Source of the DNA: Guillardia theta CCMP2712
Taxonomy: Eukaryota > Cryptophyceae > Pyrenomonadales > Geminigeraceae
NCBI RefSeq assembly: GCF_000315625.1
Contig: NW_005434577.1
Location: 212,418 to 276,417 of the forward strand
Direction: 5' to 3'
Length of the DNA stretch: 64,000 nt
The notes beneath the pieces are model-generated. The model made no database searches. It saw only the letters and a program-made list of their open reading frames with translations, and was not told the origin of the DNA. Below are positions 1-12,172 of the stretch, in pieces. How positions within the stretch are numbered: position 1 is the first letter of the stretch; every line of letters begins with the position of its first letter. Position numbers and translations under genes: made by a program.

Positions 1-1130
1 ATGTCCTCCTGTACTCGTCCGGCTGAGCGAGCAGCTCCCGGCCCCCTACCTCCCCCAAGTACCGTACCGCCTCTACGTGCCCTTCCCTGCTCGCCATGTG
101 CGCGCATGTCCTCCCTTGATTGTCCGCCTTCGCCAGAAGGCTCCCGGCCCCCTACCTCCCTCAAGTACCGTAGCGCCTCTACATGCCCTCCCTCGCTCGC
201 CATGTGCGCGCATGTCCTCCCGTACTCGTCCGGCTGGGCGAGCAGCTCCCGGCCCCCTACCTCCCTCAAGTACCGTACCGCCTCTACATGCCCTCCCTCG
301 CTCGCCATGTGCGCGCATGTCCTCCCGTACTCGTCCGGCTTCGCCAGCAGCTCCCGGCCGCATACTTTCTCTATGTACTTCAAAGCCTCTACATGCCCTC
401 CCTCGCTCGCCATGTGCGCGCATGTCCTCCCTTGATTGTCCGCCTGCGCCAGCAGCTCCCGGCCCCCTACCTCCCCCAAGTACCGTACCGCCTCTACATG
501 TCCTTCTCTGCTCGCCATGTGCGCGCATGTCCTCCCTTCCTTGTCTGCCCGCGCGAGCAGCTCCCGGCCCCCTACCTCCCTCAAGTACCGTAGTGCCTCT
601 ACATGCCCTCCCTCGCTCGCCATGTGCGCGCATGTCCTCCCTTGATTGTCCGCCTGCGCCAGCAGCTCCCGGCCCCCTACCTCCCCCAAGTACCGTACCG
701 CCTCTACGTGCCCTTCCCTGCTCGCCATGTGCGCGCATGTCCTCCCGTACACGTCCGGCTGAGCGAGCAGCTCCCGGCCCCCTACCTCCCTCAAGTACCG
801 TAGCGCCTCTACATGCCCTCCCTCGCTCGCCATGTGCGCGCATGTCCTCCCGTCCTTGTCCGCCTGCCCCAGCAGCTCCCGGCCCCCTACCTCCCCCAAG
901 TACCGTACCGCCTCTACATGCCCTCCCTCGCTCGCCAAGTGCGCGCATGTCCTCCCTTGATTGTCCGCCTGCCCCAGCAGCTCCCGGCCCCCTACCTCCC
1001 CCAAGTACCGTACCGCCTCTACATGCCCTCCCTCGCTCGCCCAGTGCGCGCATGTCCTCCCGTCCTTGATTGGCTGGGCGAGCAGCTCCCGGCCCCCTAC
1101 CTCCCCCAAGTACCGTAGCGCCTCTACATG
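1..1130 (-). repeat. Tandem 105-bp units encoding near-identical ankyrin repeats
   Basis: About eleven direct copies of a 105-bp unit, so 35 codons per unit. The minus-strand ankyrin frame carries GRTCAHxASEGGHVEA and RYLxEVGGRELL in each unit. Because 105 is a multiple of three, the other frames are also open for long stretches and give shadow ORFs on both strands. Units differ by only a few bases, which suggests recent expansion or gene conversion. The array continues off the left edge. Confidence 0.9.
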
Positions 1131-4100
1131 ATCTTCCAAGATTGCCAAGTGCGCGCATGTCTGACCCTGATCGTTCTCAGTAGAAAGATTAGCTCCCTGT
1201 TCAATCAAGACTTGCATGCAACTTATGTCTTCTTGTCTGACTGCCACGTGCAATGGCGTGTCTCCGTTGCTCAAGGTCTCCGTCACTTTTCCTTCTGCCC
1301 GGCAGATCATCGGTATCAGGTCTGCCTGCCCCTGCCGCACTGCCGTGAAGATCGGAGACTCCAGCTCCGAGTCTTGTTCACCTCGCCAGATCCCTTGCAT
1401 CTTGCTCGACTGCTCTGCCAGCCTCTGCCCGTCTTGATCGCCCGTATCGCTCAGAGCCCTGCGATGCAAGTCTGATATCTTCGTCATGTAGAGATCTTTC
1501 ATCTTTTGTGCCGCTATTGGTCTACATTCAAAGTCACCAGTACCGTCAAGCCAGTAGTTGATCTTGTTCATCGCCATCTCCTTCAGTCTCGTCGCATCTC
1601 CCATGGCCTGTACATAGTTTTCATCGTTGTTGTACCAAGCTTCGCCCTCCTCCTTGTATCGCTCCACGATTTCTTTGAATTTGTATGTGATCAGCTTGTG
1701 CAATGCGTGATGATAGTTCATCATCACATCCAAGGGTGCATCTGCCATCCGGTCTTTGACTCGCTGCGACTGCATCTTGCCCTCCAGGTCTCGACCGATC
1801 TCTTCCTCCACGTTCTTCAGCAGCGCCATGAACAGCTGCTTCCGCTTCCCCAGCGTCTCCTCTATCGTCGAGCACGTCAAGTTCGCATTGATCTTCAGCG
1901 GCACCACCCGCACCCGCATCCCGTCTGTCTCTTCCACCCGCGGCTGCTTCACCACCTCCAGGTACGACAGCGGCGGATACAAGATCTCCTTCTCCTCGGG
2001 GTACTGCGACAGCAGCTCCAAGTCCGCTCCCCGGTCGATGGCCCCGCAGCTGATCTCGAACACCGTCGGCAGCGAGCCTTCCTTGGCGTACTGCAGCGCC
2101 ACCTGCCTCTCCGTCGATGTGCTGAGCATCCCGTACTCCACCCCCCCTGACACCCCTCGCGCGTCCTCCTCCACGAACCTCGCCGGCATCCGCACGCCCT
2201 TGAGCCCCCGGTACACAACCCGCGACGACGGCAGCCTCGTGGTCTTGGACAGCTTGATCACCCCGCTCACCACGCAGTGCAGGGTCGTGACGTACTTGTT
2301 GACCTTGTGCGAGTCCGGTAGTCGAAGTACCGCGTTGTACTTGTAGTACATGGGGCCTGTCAACCGCGTCTGTCAGCTCACGTCGCACCTCTACGCGTCT
2401 ACACGCCTCTCATCCTCTACCTGTGTAGAGCAGCAGCGCGACGACTTCCTCCTTCCGCAGCCCTGCTTCCTTCACTCGCTCCTCCGCCATCACGCCCTCC
2501 ACGTCGCGGATGCGTCTGATCCCCTGCGAGAGCTGCCGCCGCATGCTCGGGTCTGTCACGGCCTCCCACTCGCGCTTGGGCGTCGTGACCTCGTTGTGGT
2601 TGGGCGGAGTGAACGGCTCTTCCGAGTCCTTCCTGTGGCAGTGCTCGTCCTCTAGCCCCTTCCACAGGTCTGTGCTGGGCAGCCCGATGCGCTCGATGAG
2701 GCCCCCGTGAAACTCCTCCAGCCTCCCGAAGATAGCTTCCTCTCCTTCCTCTATCGAGAACTTCGCGTTCCCTCCCTCTGACCTCCCTCTTGACATGCTC
2801 GCTGATGCTGCTGATCTTCTTGAAACTGCATCCGATGACGTCACCTGGACGGCTTCGAGCACGTCTGCGATGCGTCTACCGCACGCCTCCTTCGTCTCCC
2901 TCGCTAGCAGCCCTGACAAGGGAGAGCTCGGGCTGCCTCCGCCGATCTGCTCTGCGATCCTCCGCAGCACGTCAGGCCGGGCGAGCATGTCCTGCTTGCG
3001 CCCGAGCTCCCACTCCCTCGCGATCGTCCTCTCGTACTCATCGACACTGCTGCATGTCTCAGCGAGACGCGCGAGGAGGTCGGCCGGCAGGTTGAGACCC
3101 AGGCAGAGCTCGCTCGCTCGCTCATGACCTGCCGTCATGTCCGAGTCTTGGGAGCGACTGAGGTACAAGACCTGGAGCGTGTCGCGCATGTCAGGAGGAA
3201 GCGTCCACCGACCTGAGTCTGACGATGACGAGTCCTCGCCTTGTTTCGCCTTGCCTGACTCGGGGATTGAAGCTTCTTCAAGCTCATGCAGCAGCTGTAA
3301 ACCGACCTCAGAGTCCGCCTCAGCCTTGTCTGCTGGTCTGCTCTGAGCTTCTTGCGCGTGTTCGCGTTGACTTGGGTTTCTCTCCTTCAGCTCGTCGGGT
3401 TGATCTCCCTGGTCTAGCGATAGCTTGACTAGTGCTTGCGCCTCCTCTCCCTCGATTTGTCTTCTTCTCTTCTTCCTCTGCTCGTCATGTAGCCTATCGG
3501 CCTCTCCTTCTGGCTTTCGCTTCTCCTTCTCTCGTCTCTTGCTTGCTGTCAGGCCTGGCGTCAGAGTCGCCTGCTCCTTGTCGTCATCATCCCCTTCATG
3601 CCCATGCCCATGCTCAATCCTTTCATGTGCTGACGTCATCATAGCTTGCTCGCTCGCCTGCTCGTCTCGGTGCTTCCTCCTCTCGTCTAGACTATCCGAC
3701 CCCACCTGCCCTCATACGTCAGACCCTCATACCTCACGGCTACATGTACATCCGGCCCTACCCTAGAAGCCGAAGCCGCAGACGAGCCGCCGGTCGTCAG
3801 TCTTCTTGTCTTCTTGCTCTCACCTGCGCATGGCTTAGACGATCGTAGTCTATCGCCTCTACCTTACCTCCCCCTTCCTTCACAAACGCCTCGAAGCTTC
3901 TAAACCCTCCAGGCCTCTCGCACTCCTCCAGCCCTCGGAAACCCTCTCTCAGCTCCTCGCTCCAGCCCTCCTCGCACTCCCTCCAGTCTGCCCTGTACCC
4001 GTCGCTCCTCACGACCCAGCCAGTGCTGCTGATCCACGTCCTCCAGCCCTCTAGCTCGTGTCTGTCGTTCTCATGCTTGCTGTGATAGTATTGGAGTAGA

Positions 4101-6280
4101 CAATAGTGCAAGAACACGCTGCTCAGCTTGGTCATCTTCAGCATCATGACGTAGCTTCCGACCTCCACGGCTCTCTCCAGCACATAGAAGTAGAACAAGA
4201 CCTCCTTACCACCTTCAAGGTCAGTCTGTTTTCGAAGATGCCCTTCGATCTTATCCATCCCGTCCTCCCATGACACCGACGGGTCCAAGCATCCATCGAT
4301 CACCTTGCTCCATATTCGCAATGCTTGACTCAGCTCATCGGGGTCTGATATCACTCTGCCCATCTCCTTGCTGATCGTGTAGTCCAAGATCGCAATGAGC
4401 AGCTTGTCGTCCGACATGCTGCGACCTGTCTGACTTGCCTTCCATGCATCGAACGACGGCGACGAGATCGCGTGTTCCTCTATGTACTCCAGCACGTCCT
4501 TGACCAGCTCGGGGCCTGCTATAAATTCGTCCATACTCGAATAAAAGTATCCCAGCAGCCTTCGGGTAGAGAACCTCGTGTCTTCATATCGCAGGAAGTA
4601 CATCAGCACAATCGAGCACACCCTCCACCGCGGACTATCCGCTCGCTGCTCTCCAAGGAAATACTTCACCGCCTCCATCGTCCTGTCTCTGAAAGACTTG
4701 GCGTCTTCAGGGCTGTACGCCAGCACGTCCTCGTCTGCCTTGGACGTGTCTGTGAGGGGAGGATAGCTCGATACGACATCCTTGGCAGCGTGCAGTGCAG
4801 CAGTGCTGCTCGTGATGTCTCTCAGAGCCTCGCCGTCTCTCACCAGGCAGAAACCATCTGGAATAGCTTGGCTGTTTATGTATACGCATGATTGCTTCTC
4901 ATCTCCTGCCAGTCTCGCACAACATTTCAACGCATCTTCAAGTGGTCTGTTGCAAGCAAATATCCCTATACGAGGATCGAGAAGCGACTGAAAGAATTTT
5001 GAGTCATCGCTTGCCTGCTGTCCATTGCCGCATGTCGACAAGAGAGTCCAGAATCTCGGCAGTCCTTCCACTTCTGGATCTTGCGGCAGACCTTCTGATA
5101 TTGACCCAATCCTTTCTCGACAAGCGTCTATGACCACAAGCACCCTCGGATGAAATGGCTTGATCTTGTCCTCAAACTCTCTGAAGAACTTGAAAACATC
5201 CTTCCTTGAAAGCATTGTTTCAAACATCTCTTGGGGCGAAAACCCCTCGACCTCACTCAGGTCCTTCGGTATCAACATCTGATCCTTGCTCCTTGACTCG
5301 TAGATGCCATGGCCCGCGTAGAAGAAGATCACCAGCTCCGGACACGCTCCCTCTAGCTCCTTCAGACTCTTCCTCAAGTACCTCCTCATCTCGGACAAAG
5401 TTGGGTTCGAGCTCAAGACCGAGTGACACTGCGGGAGTGAGCAGAGCTTCTCATGCAGCTCCGTCGCATCCTCCACGGCCCTCGCAAGCGGCTTGAGCTC
5501 TCCCTGGTAGTCGTTGAGCCCCATGCACAGCCCGTACACCCGAGGATGCTCCAGGAAGATCAAGTCTGCCTCGAAGCTCCGCTCCGTCCGACTGTCCTCG
5601 AAGCTCTGGGAGCGATACGTCGACTGACCTGACAGAGCGCTAGCAACACATCGAGTCACTTCCGTACCCTCCTCTCACGCCCTCCTCCTCCGTCTACGCT
5701 CTTACCTGTTGCGCCTCGAGAAGCTCTCGTCCGCTCTACCTCCCTCTAGAGCAAGCGCTATGACTCGCTTGACTAGCTCCCGAGCACCCTCGTCGTCACC
5801 GCCTCCTCCCTCGCCAAGCAAGACGGCTTCATCCGCCTTGCGTGTCTCTTGTCTCCTGCTGCTGTCAGAGCCTCTCCCTCCTCTCCTCTCTATCGCCTTC
5901 ATCCTAGCACGAGTCAAGCTCCCGCCTGTCGCCCGGCCCGAGACAGCCTCGTCCTTGCTACGAGCCCCCCAGCTCTCTGAGGTCATGACGTGCAGGCAGA
6001 GCTCGTCATCCGGCCGCTCCTCCTCTCTGAAGCACAGGAGCCGCTCCAGGAGCGAGTCTTGGCCCTCCAGGTCGATGATGCTGATGAGGCGGGTGGTCTT
6101 TCGTTGCATGCCGGCGTAGAGCTTGTCTAGCAAGCGCTGGGTCTGAGAGACAGGGCTGCTGCTCCATGCCTGGAGGTCTGAGAAGGTCTTGAGGAGAGAG
6201 TGAAACCTCTTCTGCACGTATCCCTGCATGGCAGGCTTGATGCTGCTGCTCGCTTCGTCTCCTTGCGTCCCCCCCGCCAT
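1..6280 (-). CDS. Caspase-like / mono-ADP-ribosyltransferase / ankyrin fusion protein (3' end outside window)
   Basis: Exons on the minus strand are 6280-5706, 5639-3824, 3705-2421 and 2356 to beyond 1. Junctions are CAG|GTAAGA..TAG, CAG|GTGAGA..CAG and CAG|GTAGAG..CAG, and all phases agree (2, 0, 1). Over 2,000 residues are encoded. Order: a ~190-residue N-terminal region; a C14 caspase-like domain with the His in YAGHG and Cys in VVIDACR (codon 5120-5122); a charged linker; an ADP-ribosyltransferase domain starting near LYTGPMYYKYNAVL with the R of VYRG (about 2210), the STS motif (about 2123) and an ExE pair in YPEEKEILYPP (about 1994); then ankyrin repeats. R-S-ExE is the arginine-specific ART signature. 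The ART frame is open to the window edge, so a search for ORFs closed by a stop would miss it. One extra base near position 139 shifts frame inside the ankyrin array; it may be an error or a real break. One gene rather than three is inferred from splice phase; cDNA would settle it. Confidence 0.72.
3148..6253. repeat. Segmental duplication, copy 1 (partner 14819-17931)
   Basis: This block and 14819-17931 match closely and in the same orientation. The left border lies at the shared words starting TTGGGAGCGACTGAGG, and the right border ends at GGCTTGATGCTGCTGCTCGC. The copy includes the N-terminal exon, the whole caspase-like exon with its 66-bp and 118-bp flanking introns, and the start of the linker exon. 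The ART catalytic part is not copied. Confidence 0.88.
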
Positions 6281-6834
6281 CCTGCCGCGCTCCCAGCAAA
6301 GGTCTTCCGGATATATGACTCCCCGGGGGGCTGAGAACGTGGATGGAGAGGGGGTGGGGAAATCTATGGGTAGTGTAGGGATTGGGAAATCTATGGGTAG
6401 TGTAGGTAGTGGCGGGGGGGGGTCATCTAATGGGTGGGTGGCTCAGTAAAAGGTGTGACGATTGGATTGTTTGAAATAGCTGTCGTAACATTTCGAATAT
6501 TGGACAAGGCTTTGAAAGCCTAAATTGAACCTGCCAGCCTTCTCGATGAGACGCCCGGTCCGACTGAATCGGAGCAAGTACCGGGCCCGAGAGCTCTGAG
6601 GCGGAGCTCGGCCTGCACATCGTACGTCATGCCGGGGCAGGGAAGACGGGAGGGAGAGGGAGATGCGAGAGAAGGAGAAGAAGAGACAGAAAGAGAAGAA
6701 AGAGGAGAGGATATTGATGATGATGATGAATAAGAGAGATAGTGGTGAGAAGCGCTGGCATCTGACAGTGATTGAGCTCTGTCGATAACCGGAACCGACG
6801 TTTCAAAGTTTCTGCTTCGCCAACGCAACAAAGA
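6281..6834. promoter_or_regulatory. Divergent intergenic region with a short tandem repeat and a GC-rich palindromic stretch
   Basis: This spacer separates the caspase/ART gene (leftward) from VPS34 (rightward), so it probably holds both promoters. At about 6358-6412 a roughly 29-bp unit containing CTATGGGTAGTGTAGG is repeated about twice. At 6584-6592 ACCGGGCCCGA contains a GC palindrome that recurs at other gene borders in this window. No coding exon was recognised. Confidence 0.45.
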
Positions 6835-9800
6835 ATGGAGGAGGAAGTAGGAGACGTGATCTTGACGTGCGACATGGAGGCAGCCGGACCTTTGAGACTG
6901 AAGATCGACAGCTTCGAAGGAAGCAAGGAGGACCTGACCAGCGGCATCCATCCAGAGAATGCAGAGAGTCTCCTCGCCAACCTGTTTGTGGAAGCTCAGA
7001 TCATGGAGGGAGAGACAGCGGTGGGTCTTCCTTCCCGCACATGCTACACATCCTACGGGAACCAGTGTCGCTGGAACGACCTGCTGACCTTCAACCACGT
7101 GAGGTACTGGCATCTTCCTAGGGACGCCGCCGTCCACCTCACGCTGCGAGCGCTCTATGCTCCGAGGAAGTACGTGTCGCTGGGGGAAGCGTCGTTCAGG
7201 CTGTTCAGCAAGAAAGGACGGCTGAAGAGCGGGAGGAAGAAGATCCAGGTGGAGTTCTACCATGGCAACGAGACGACCATGGACGCGCAGCAGCTGTCTC
7301 CTCCGCCTCACGCGCTGAAGAAGCATGGAGGAAGCGTTCCGAGCATGGAGAAGCTGGAGAAGCTGATGCAGCGGTACGATCGCAACGCGATGGAGCGAGT
7401 GCCATGGCTGGACGCGCTCGCCTTCAGGAGGATCCAGCAGCTCAACAAGGACGTCGGAGACGGGACTTGTCGCCCGACCATCACGGTTGAGATGGAGAGG
7501 TGGGACCGGACGGTGATGTACGGGGTCAGGCCCTACACGCAGATACCGAGCGGAGGGAACTCGCTGCTGCCCGATCCTGAGCTCGGGTGCGACAACCCCG
7601 TCGAGCACAAGCATCGCAAGCTCGCGCGATCTCTGCACAGGGCTCACCAGGACCGCAACCTGCAGCCTGACGCGGAGGAGCGACGGCAGATAGAAACTCT
7701 CCTCAAGGCCCCATGGGACTGGGCAGACCTGACAGGGGTGAAGATGAACGTGGAGCACAAGGAGCTGCTGTGGCGGTACCGGTTTGCTCTGACCAAGGAG
7801 AACAAGGCTCTCACCAAGTGCTTGATCTGCGTGGACTGGAATGACGAGGAGGAGGCGGACCAGGCGGTGGATCTGCTGCAGGAGTGGCAGAAGCAGGTGA
7901 CGATCGACATCAACGACGCGCTGCAGATGCTGTCAGCCGCCTTCACGCACCCCAAGGTGAGGGAGGCAGCGGCGAGGAGAGTGGCGATCGCGGACGACCA
8001 GGAGCTGCTCGGCTATCTGCTGCAGCTGGTGCAGGCGCTGCGATACGAGGGAGGAGGAAGGGAGGGGGGCGACAGCCTGCTGAACCTGCTCATCGAACGA
8101 GCGAGCAACAACCTGGAGATCGCCAACTACCTCCATTGGTACATCTTCTGCCAGCAGCTGGTGGAGGCGGACGGGAAGGAGGCGCGGGGGCGGCAGAAGC
8201 ACTATGAGCGAGCGCAGAGGAAGCTGATGAACAAGCTTGAGAGCACGGAGAAGGGGAGGTCGATCATCACGGTGCTAGAGCAGCAGCACGACCTTGTTAC
8301 CTTCCTGACGAAGCTCGCGCAAGAGATCAAGAACATGAGAGACAGCAGGCAGAGGAAGGTAGAACGACTCAAGTCAGCCCTGGCCTCGACCCACTCGATG
8401 ATCTTCGGGTCTGCCGGAGGGTCAGCGGGAGGAGGAGGAGGAGGAGGAGTACGTCTCAACATGAACCCCAACATCATCGCCGTCGGTCTGCATGCGGAAG
8501 ACGCTGAGGTGATGGAGACGAGGAGAAGGCTCTGTGTTGTCATGGCGGTCACGAGCTGGTCGTGAGAGTGTGCTGCTGCTCCCTTGCTCTTGTCTTGATG
8601 ACGCGCAGCTCATGGGCTTGCAGGTCTTCAAGAGCGCGATGATGCCGCTGGGGATCTCGTTCCTGACCAACACGCCGCAACCAGACGTGAAGGCGGCTGA
8701 TCGCATCCAGTACAAGTATCGCATCATCTTCAAGGACGGCGACGACCTCCGTCAGGACCAGCTGGTGTTGCAGATGCTGAGGCTGATGGACAGGTAGGCG
8801 AGAGATGCTGGGATGAGAGGGGTATGAGGGGGGTCGTCAGCGGGGGAGAGGAGGAGGGGGATGAGTTGTTGCTGTCTTGTGCTTGTGACTGGACAGTCTC
8901 AGGGAGCTGAAGAACTCCGGACTTGACCTGAAGCTGACGCCTTACCGAGCGCTTGCGACGTCACCCTCGACAGGTAGAGCAGGGGGGGGAGGGAGGAAGG
9001 AGGCGGGGGTGGGATGAGGAGGAGGCAAGTGGAGGCCTGACGGCGAGGTTTTCTGTCAGGGATGGTGGAGCGGGTGGACTCATACCCGCTGTCAAAGATT
9101 CTAGCAGAGTACGGGAAGGACATTCGGATGTAAAGGAGGAGGAGGGACGACGGAGAGGGTGAGAGGTGTGGTCAGGTTTCTACGTCAGCACCATCCCGAT
9201 CGGTCGGGCCCGTTTGGGATCGCAGCGGAGGTAGGCGATGAAGGAGATGAGGAGGAGATGAATGTGCTGGATGAGGGAACTTGTGATGATGATGAGGGAC
9301 AAGCTGACGAGACATGTAGAAGACGATGATGGAGGAGGAGGAAGAGGAGGAGGAGGGCGAATAGGATATGGATGAGGATGACAAGGAGAACGATCTGGAG
9401 GAGAAGCGGTTGATGTCGAGGATCAACATGAGGATGGAGAAATCGATGACAACGAGGATGAAGAGGGAGAGGGAGATAGTCATGACAAATGAGTAGAAGA
9501 GGATGATGATGATGATGAGGAGGAGGAGGCTGATGGTGATGTTGTTTTGTTGGTGATGATTGAAGGGACGATGAGCAATCAAACCCTTCAGCCTCTTGAC
9601 AAGATGTCATGTGTGCAGGTGATGGACAATTACGTCAAGAGCTCAGCAGGATATTGTGTCGTCACCTACTTGCTGGGAGTAGGTAAACTCGTCACAGATG
9701 AGAGTGACACGTCATGGTGCTGGGGGGGTTGAACGTTTGCAGATGTCCAGGAGATCGTCACTTGGATAATGTACTTCTGAGCCCAGGTGAAGATGATGAG

Positions 9801-9850
9801 AGAATGAGAATCCGCAATCGCCATGTGCAAACCATCACGGAGACATTTCG

Positions 9851-9886
<36 letters not shown>

Positions 9887-9982
9887 TCTATCGTCTCAAT
9901 CATCATCATCTTCATCATCATCATCATCTCTATCAGCTCAATCATCATCATCTCCGTCATCATCATCATCATCATCATCATT

Positions 9983-10032
<50 letters not shown>

Positions 10033-10252
10033 GGTGTTTCAATGATCTTTTCATCAGGAGGGTATCTCTTTCACATTGACTTCGGATACATCCTCGGGCG
10101 AGACCTTCACCCCGCTACCTCCTCCTCCATCTTGCCCTTATCTCTGCCAGTGACTGCCTGCTGGTGGTTGTCGACTTCTCCCGCCCTTCCTCTTCTGCCT
10201 CCGCCCTTGTCTTTGCCATTCGTTTGTGTATGCTTTCCTTTCTCCTGCTCCT

Positions 10253-10303
<51 letters not shown>

Positions 10304-11578
10304 CTCGACTCACGTCGGATCAGGTCGACGCTATGGGCGGGCAGCAGAGTCAGCATTATCGTCTCTTCCAGCAGTACTGCAGTGAAGCCTACATCATCTT
10401 GCGTCGACGAGCAGAGTTCTTCATCAACCTGATGATGCTGATGAAGGTGACGGAGACGAAGAGGAAGGAAGAGGAGGAGGAGCAAGAGGAGGACGAGGAC
10501 GAGGAATGAGAAGAAGGGGCAAGAGAGAGAGCGAGGGAGCAGCAGTGGTGTAGTAGTGGGAGGAGGAGGACAAGGAATGGAACGGACGAAGGCGAGGGAG
10601 AGAAAAGAGACGGAGGAGAAAAGAGATCAGCGGGGAGACGGAGAGCGACTCAGAAATGAAGACGAGGACGAGGATGAAGGGACAACGAGGGACCTCTTGG
10701 AGTTGAGCATGACGATGATGATGAGGGGAGGGAGAGCGAGACGGAAGAGGGATCGTTGACGATGGTGATGGTTGAGTCTTGTTGCTGTCCTCACAGCTTG
10801 TCGATGATGTTGCTCGTCAGCGTCTGCCTCACTGACTCTCTCTCAGGACGCCAACATCCCGGACATCTCAGGGGTGCCAGGAAGGTAAAGACTTGCTGCT
10901 GCTAGACGAGAGGTCTTGTCACGTGTCGTCGCAGACCTGAAGACCCTGAGCGACAACTGTACAAGGTGAGGCTCTGGTGGGAGGGGCGGAGGGGCGGAGG
11001 GCATGGGGTCAGCGTCAGTGAGGGACTTGGCAGTTCTGGGAGAGGTTTCACCTGGAGATGTCCAACGAAGAAGCCTACAACCACATGCAGGCGAGAGACG
11101 AGGAGGAAGAGCAGGAGCGAGAAGCAGAGACGGGGAGGAAGAGCAGGAGCGAGAAGCAGAGACGGGGAGAGAGGGGGAGAAGGGAAGGAGAGACGGGGAG
11201 AGAGCAGGGGAAGAGAAGGAGGGGGAAGAGGAAGGGAGGGAAGGAAGGAAGGAGATGGAGAGGGAGAGAAATGAAGGAAGGGAGAGGCATCAAGGGAAAG
11301 GAAGGGAGGGAGAGATGAGAGTGCAGGGGAAGGGAAGGGACTGAAGGGAAGGGGGAGAGGGGAGGGAGGAAAGGGAAAGAAGGCGAGGGGAGGGAGAGAA
11401 GTGGGGACGGGAGGGAGGCTTGGAGGAGAGACTGACGGTGGCGCAGGCTCTGATCTATCAAAGTCAGACAGCGTTTGTACCTCAGGTCAGCTGGGTCGCG
11501 AGGAAAGGATGAGAGTGACGAGGGTTGCAGATGGTGGAATGGGCGCACAAGCTGAAACAAGACTACTGGACTGCATGA
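6835..11578 (+). CDS. VPS34: Class III phosphatidylinositol 3-kinase (VPS34/PIK3C3)
   Basis: Makes PI3P from phosphatidylinositol in endosomal sorting and autophagy. Predicted exons: 6835-8508, 8624-8793, 8897-8973, 9060-9129, 9176-9230, 9619-9682, 9751-9786, 10058-10149, 10324-10446, 10847-10884, 10935-10965, 11034-11090, 11447-11485, 11531-11578. All phases agree and give 857 residues, close to the usual ~880. Exon 1 holds the C2 and helical (PIK) domains (HKLARSLHRAH, ALTKCLICVDW). The kinase domain has IIFKDGDDLRQDQ, DLKLTPYRALATS, the catalytic-loop GDRHLDN and the metal-binding HIDFGYILGRD. The end, VEWAHKLKQDYW, matches the family's C-terminal helix. One intron (11091-11446) has a GC donor (CAG|GCGAGA). 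The end of exon 8 is the least certain boundary, because the usual PPPMKLN-type segment after GYILGRD is not seen. Confidence 0.9.
9847..10032. repeat. (ATC)n microsatellite inside a VPS34 intron
   Basis: The intron before the HIDFGYILGRD exon consists largely of ATC/TCA trinucleotides with a few interruptions. It creates long Ser, His and Met shadow ORFs that are not genes. Confidence 0.9.
10257..10300. repeat. (CT)n microsatellite near a 3' splice site
   Basis: An uninterrupted CT run about 24 bp upstream of the GGATCAG|GTCGAC acceptor of VPS34. It may serve as an extended polypyrimidine tract. Confidence 0.85.
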
Positions 11579-11642
11579 GGGGATAGCGATGCATGCGGAA
11601 AGATAGCGTTGTGCGCGCTTGCTCTTTGGTTTCATGACGGGA

Positions 11643-11843
11643 TCACTTCGTGTGACAACACTGGATCGAGAGATACTTGTAGGAAGTTTTCCTAACAACG
11701 GTGTTGTTCATGTAGTAGTCCTCGAGCTCCTCCCACCGCTGTTCCCTGGCCATCTCGATAGCAAGGCACCCCTTGGATGTCTTGACCGGCATCCCGTTTG
11801 CGATGAGCAGGTTGTCCAGGGAGAAGGTGACATTTCGGAGCTT
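11643..11843 (-). other. Possible orphan 3' coding fragment
   Basis: A minus-strand open frame of about 60 codons with protein-like composition (LDNLLIANGMPVKT, GCLAIEMAREQRWEELEDYY) ends in TGA at 11643-11645. It has no ATG and no clear upstream exon, and I do not recognise it. It could be the last exon of a decayed gene. The rest of 11579-12172 shows no gene and is GC-rich from about 11990. Confidence 0.25.
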
Positions 11844-12172
11844 CTTCCATCGTCACCTAGTAGTCGAATGAAGGACCGTACCGTTTGGCGGGCCAAGGGC
11901 CGCAGCAAGAGTCATGCGCGCCGCGGCCGGTCAGGCTCGAAGTTTAGTAGCCGCATGCCAAGTTTGCCACATGCCATCCCACTACATGCGGCGCTCAGTT
12001 GAGGGCCTGGCACGGCCCGTTGCCACGGCGAATCACTGAGTCAGGATCGCATTCATGATGTGGCGACCAAGGCTGGCCGAACCGTCTGCGGCCGCCGGGC
12101 CGACGGCCAGCCCGGGCAATCACTGGCCGGTATCGTACGGCTGGGCAGTCGCGCGGGCTAAGCCTGCCGGGC

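Noticed and set aside
77-1069. Long plus-strand ORFs in the left-edge repeat array
   Set aside because: They are shadows of the minus-strand ankyrin units; a unit length divisible by three keeps other frames open.
1621-2388. 255-codon minus-strand ORF
   Set aside because: It is a shifted frame over the ART exon; the frame one base away carries the conserved ART motifs.
3797-5659. Caspase-like ORF as a stand-alone 620-residue gene
   Set aside because: Its apparent start is a GTG inside an intron and its stop lies just past a strong CAG|GTGAGA donor; splicing to both neighbours keeps frame.
9823-10509. 228-codon ORF with His and Ser runs
   Set aside because: It joins a microsatellite intron to two VPS34 exons by chance; the spliced model fits the family.
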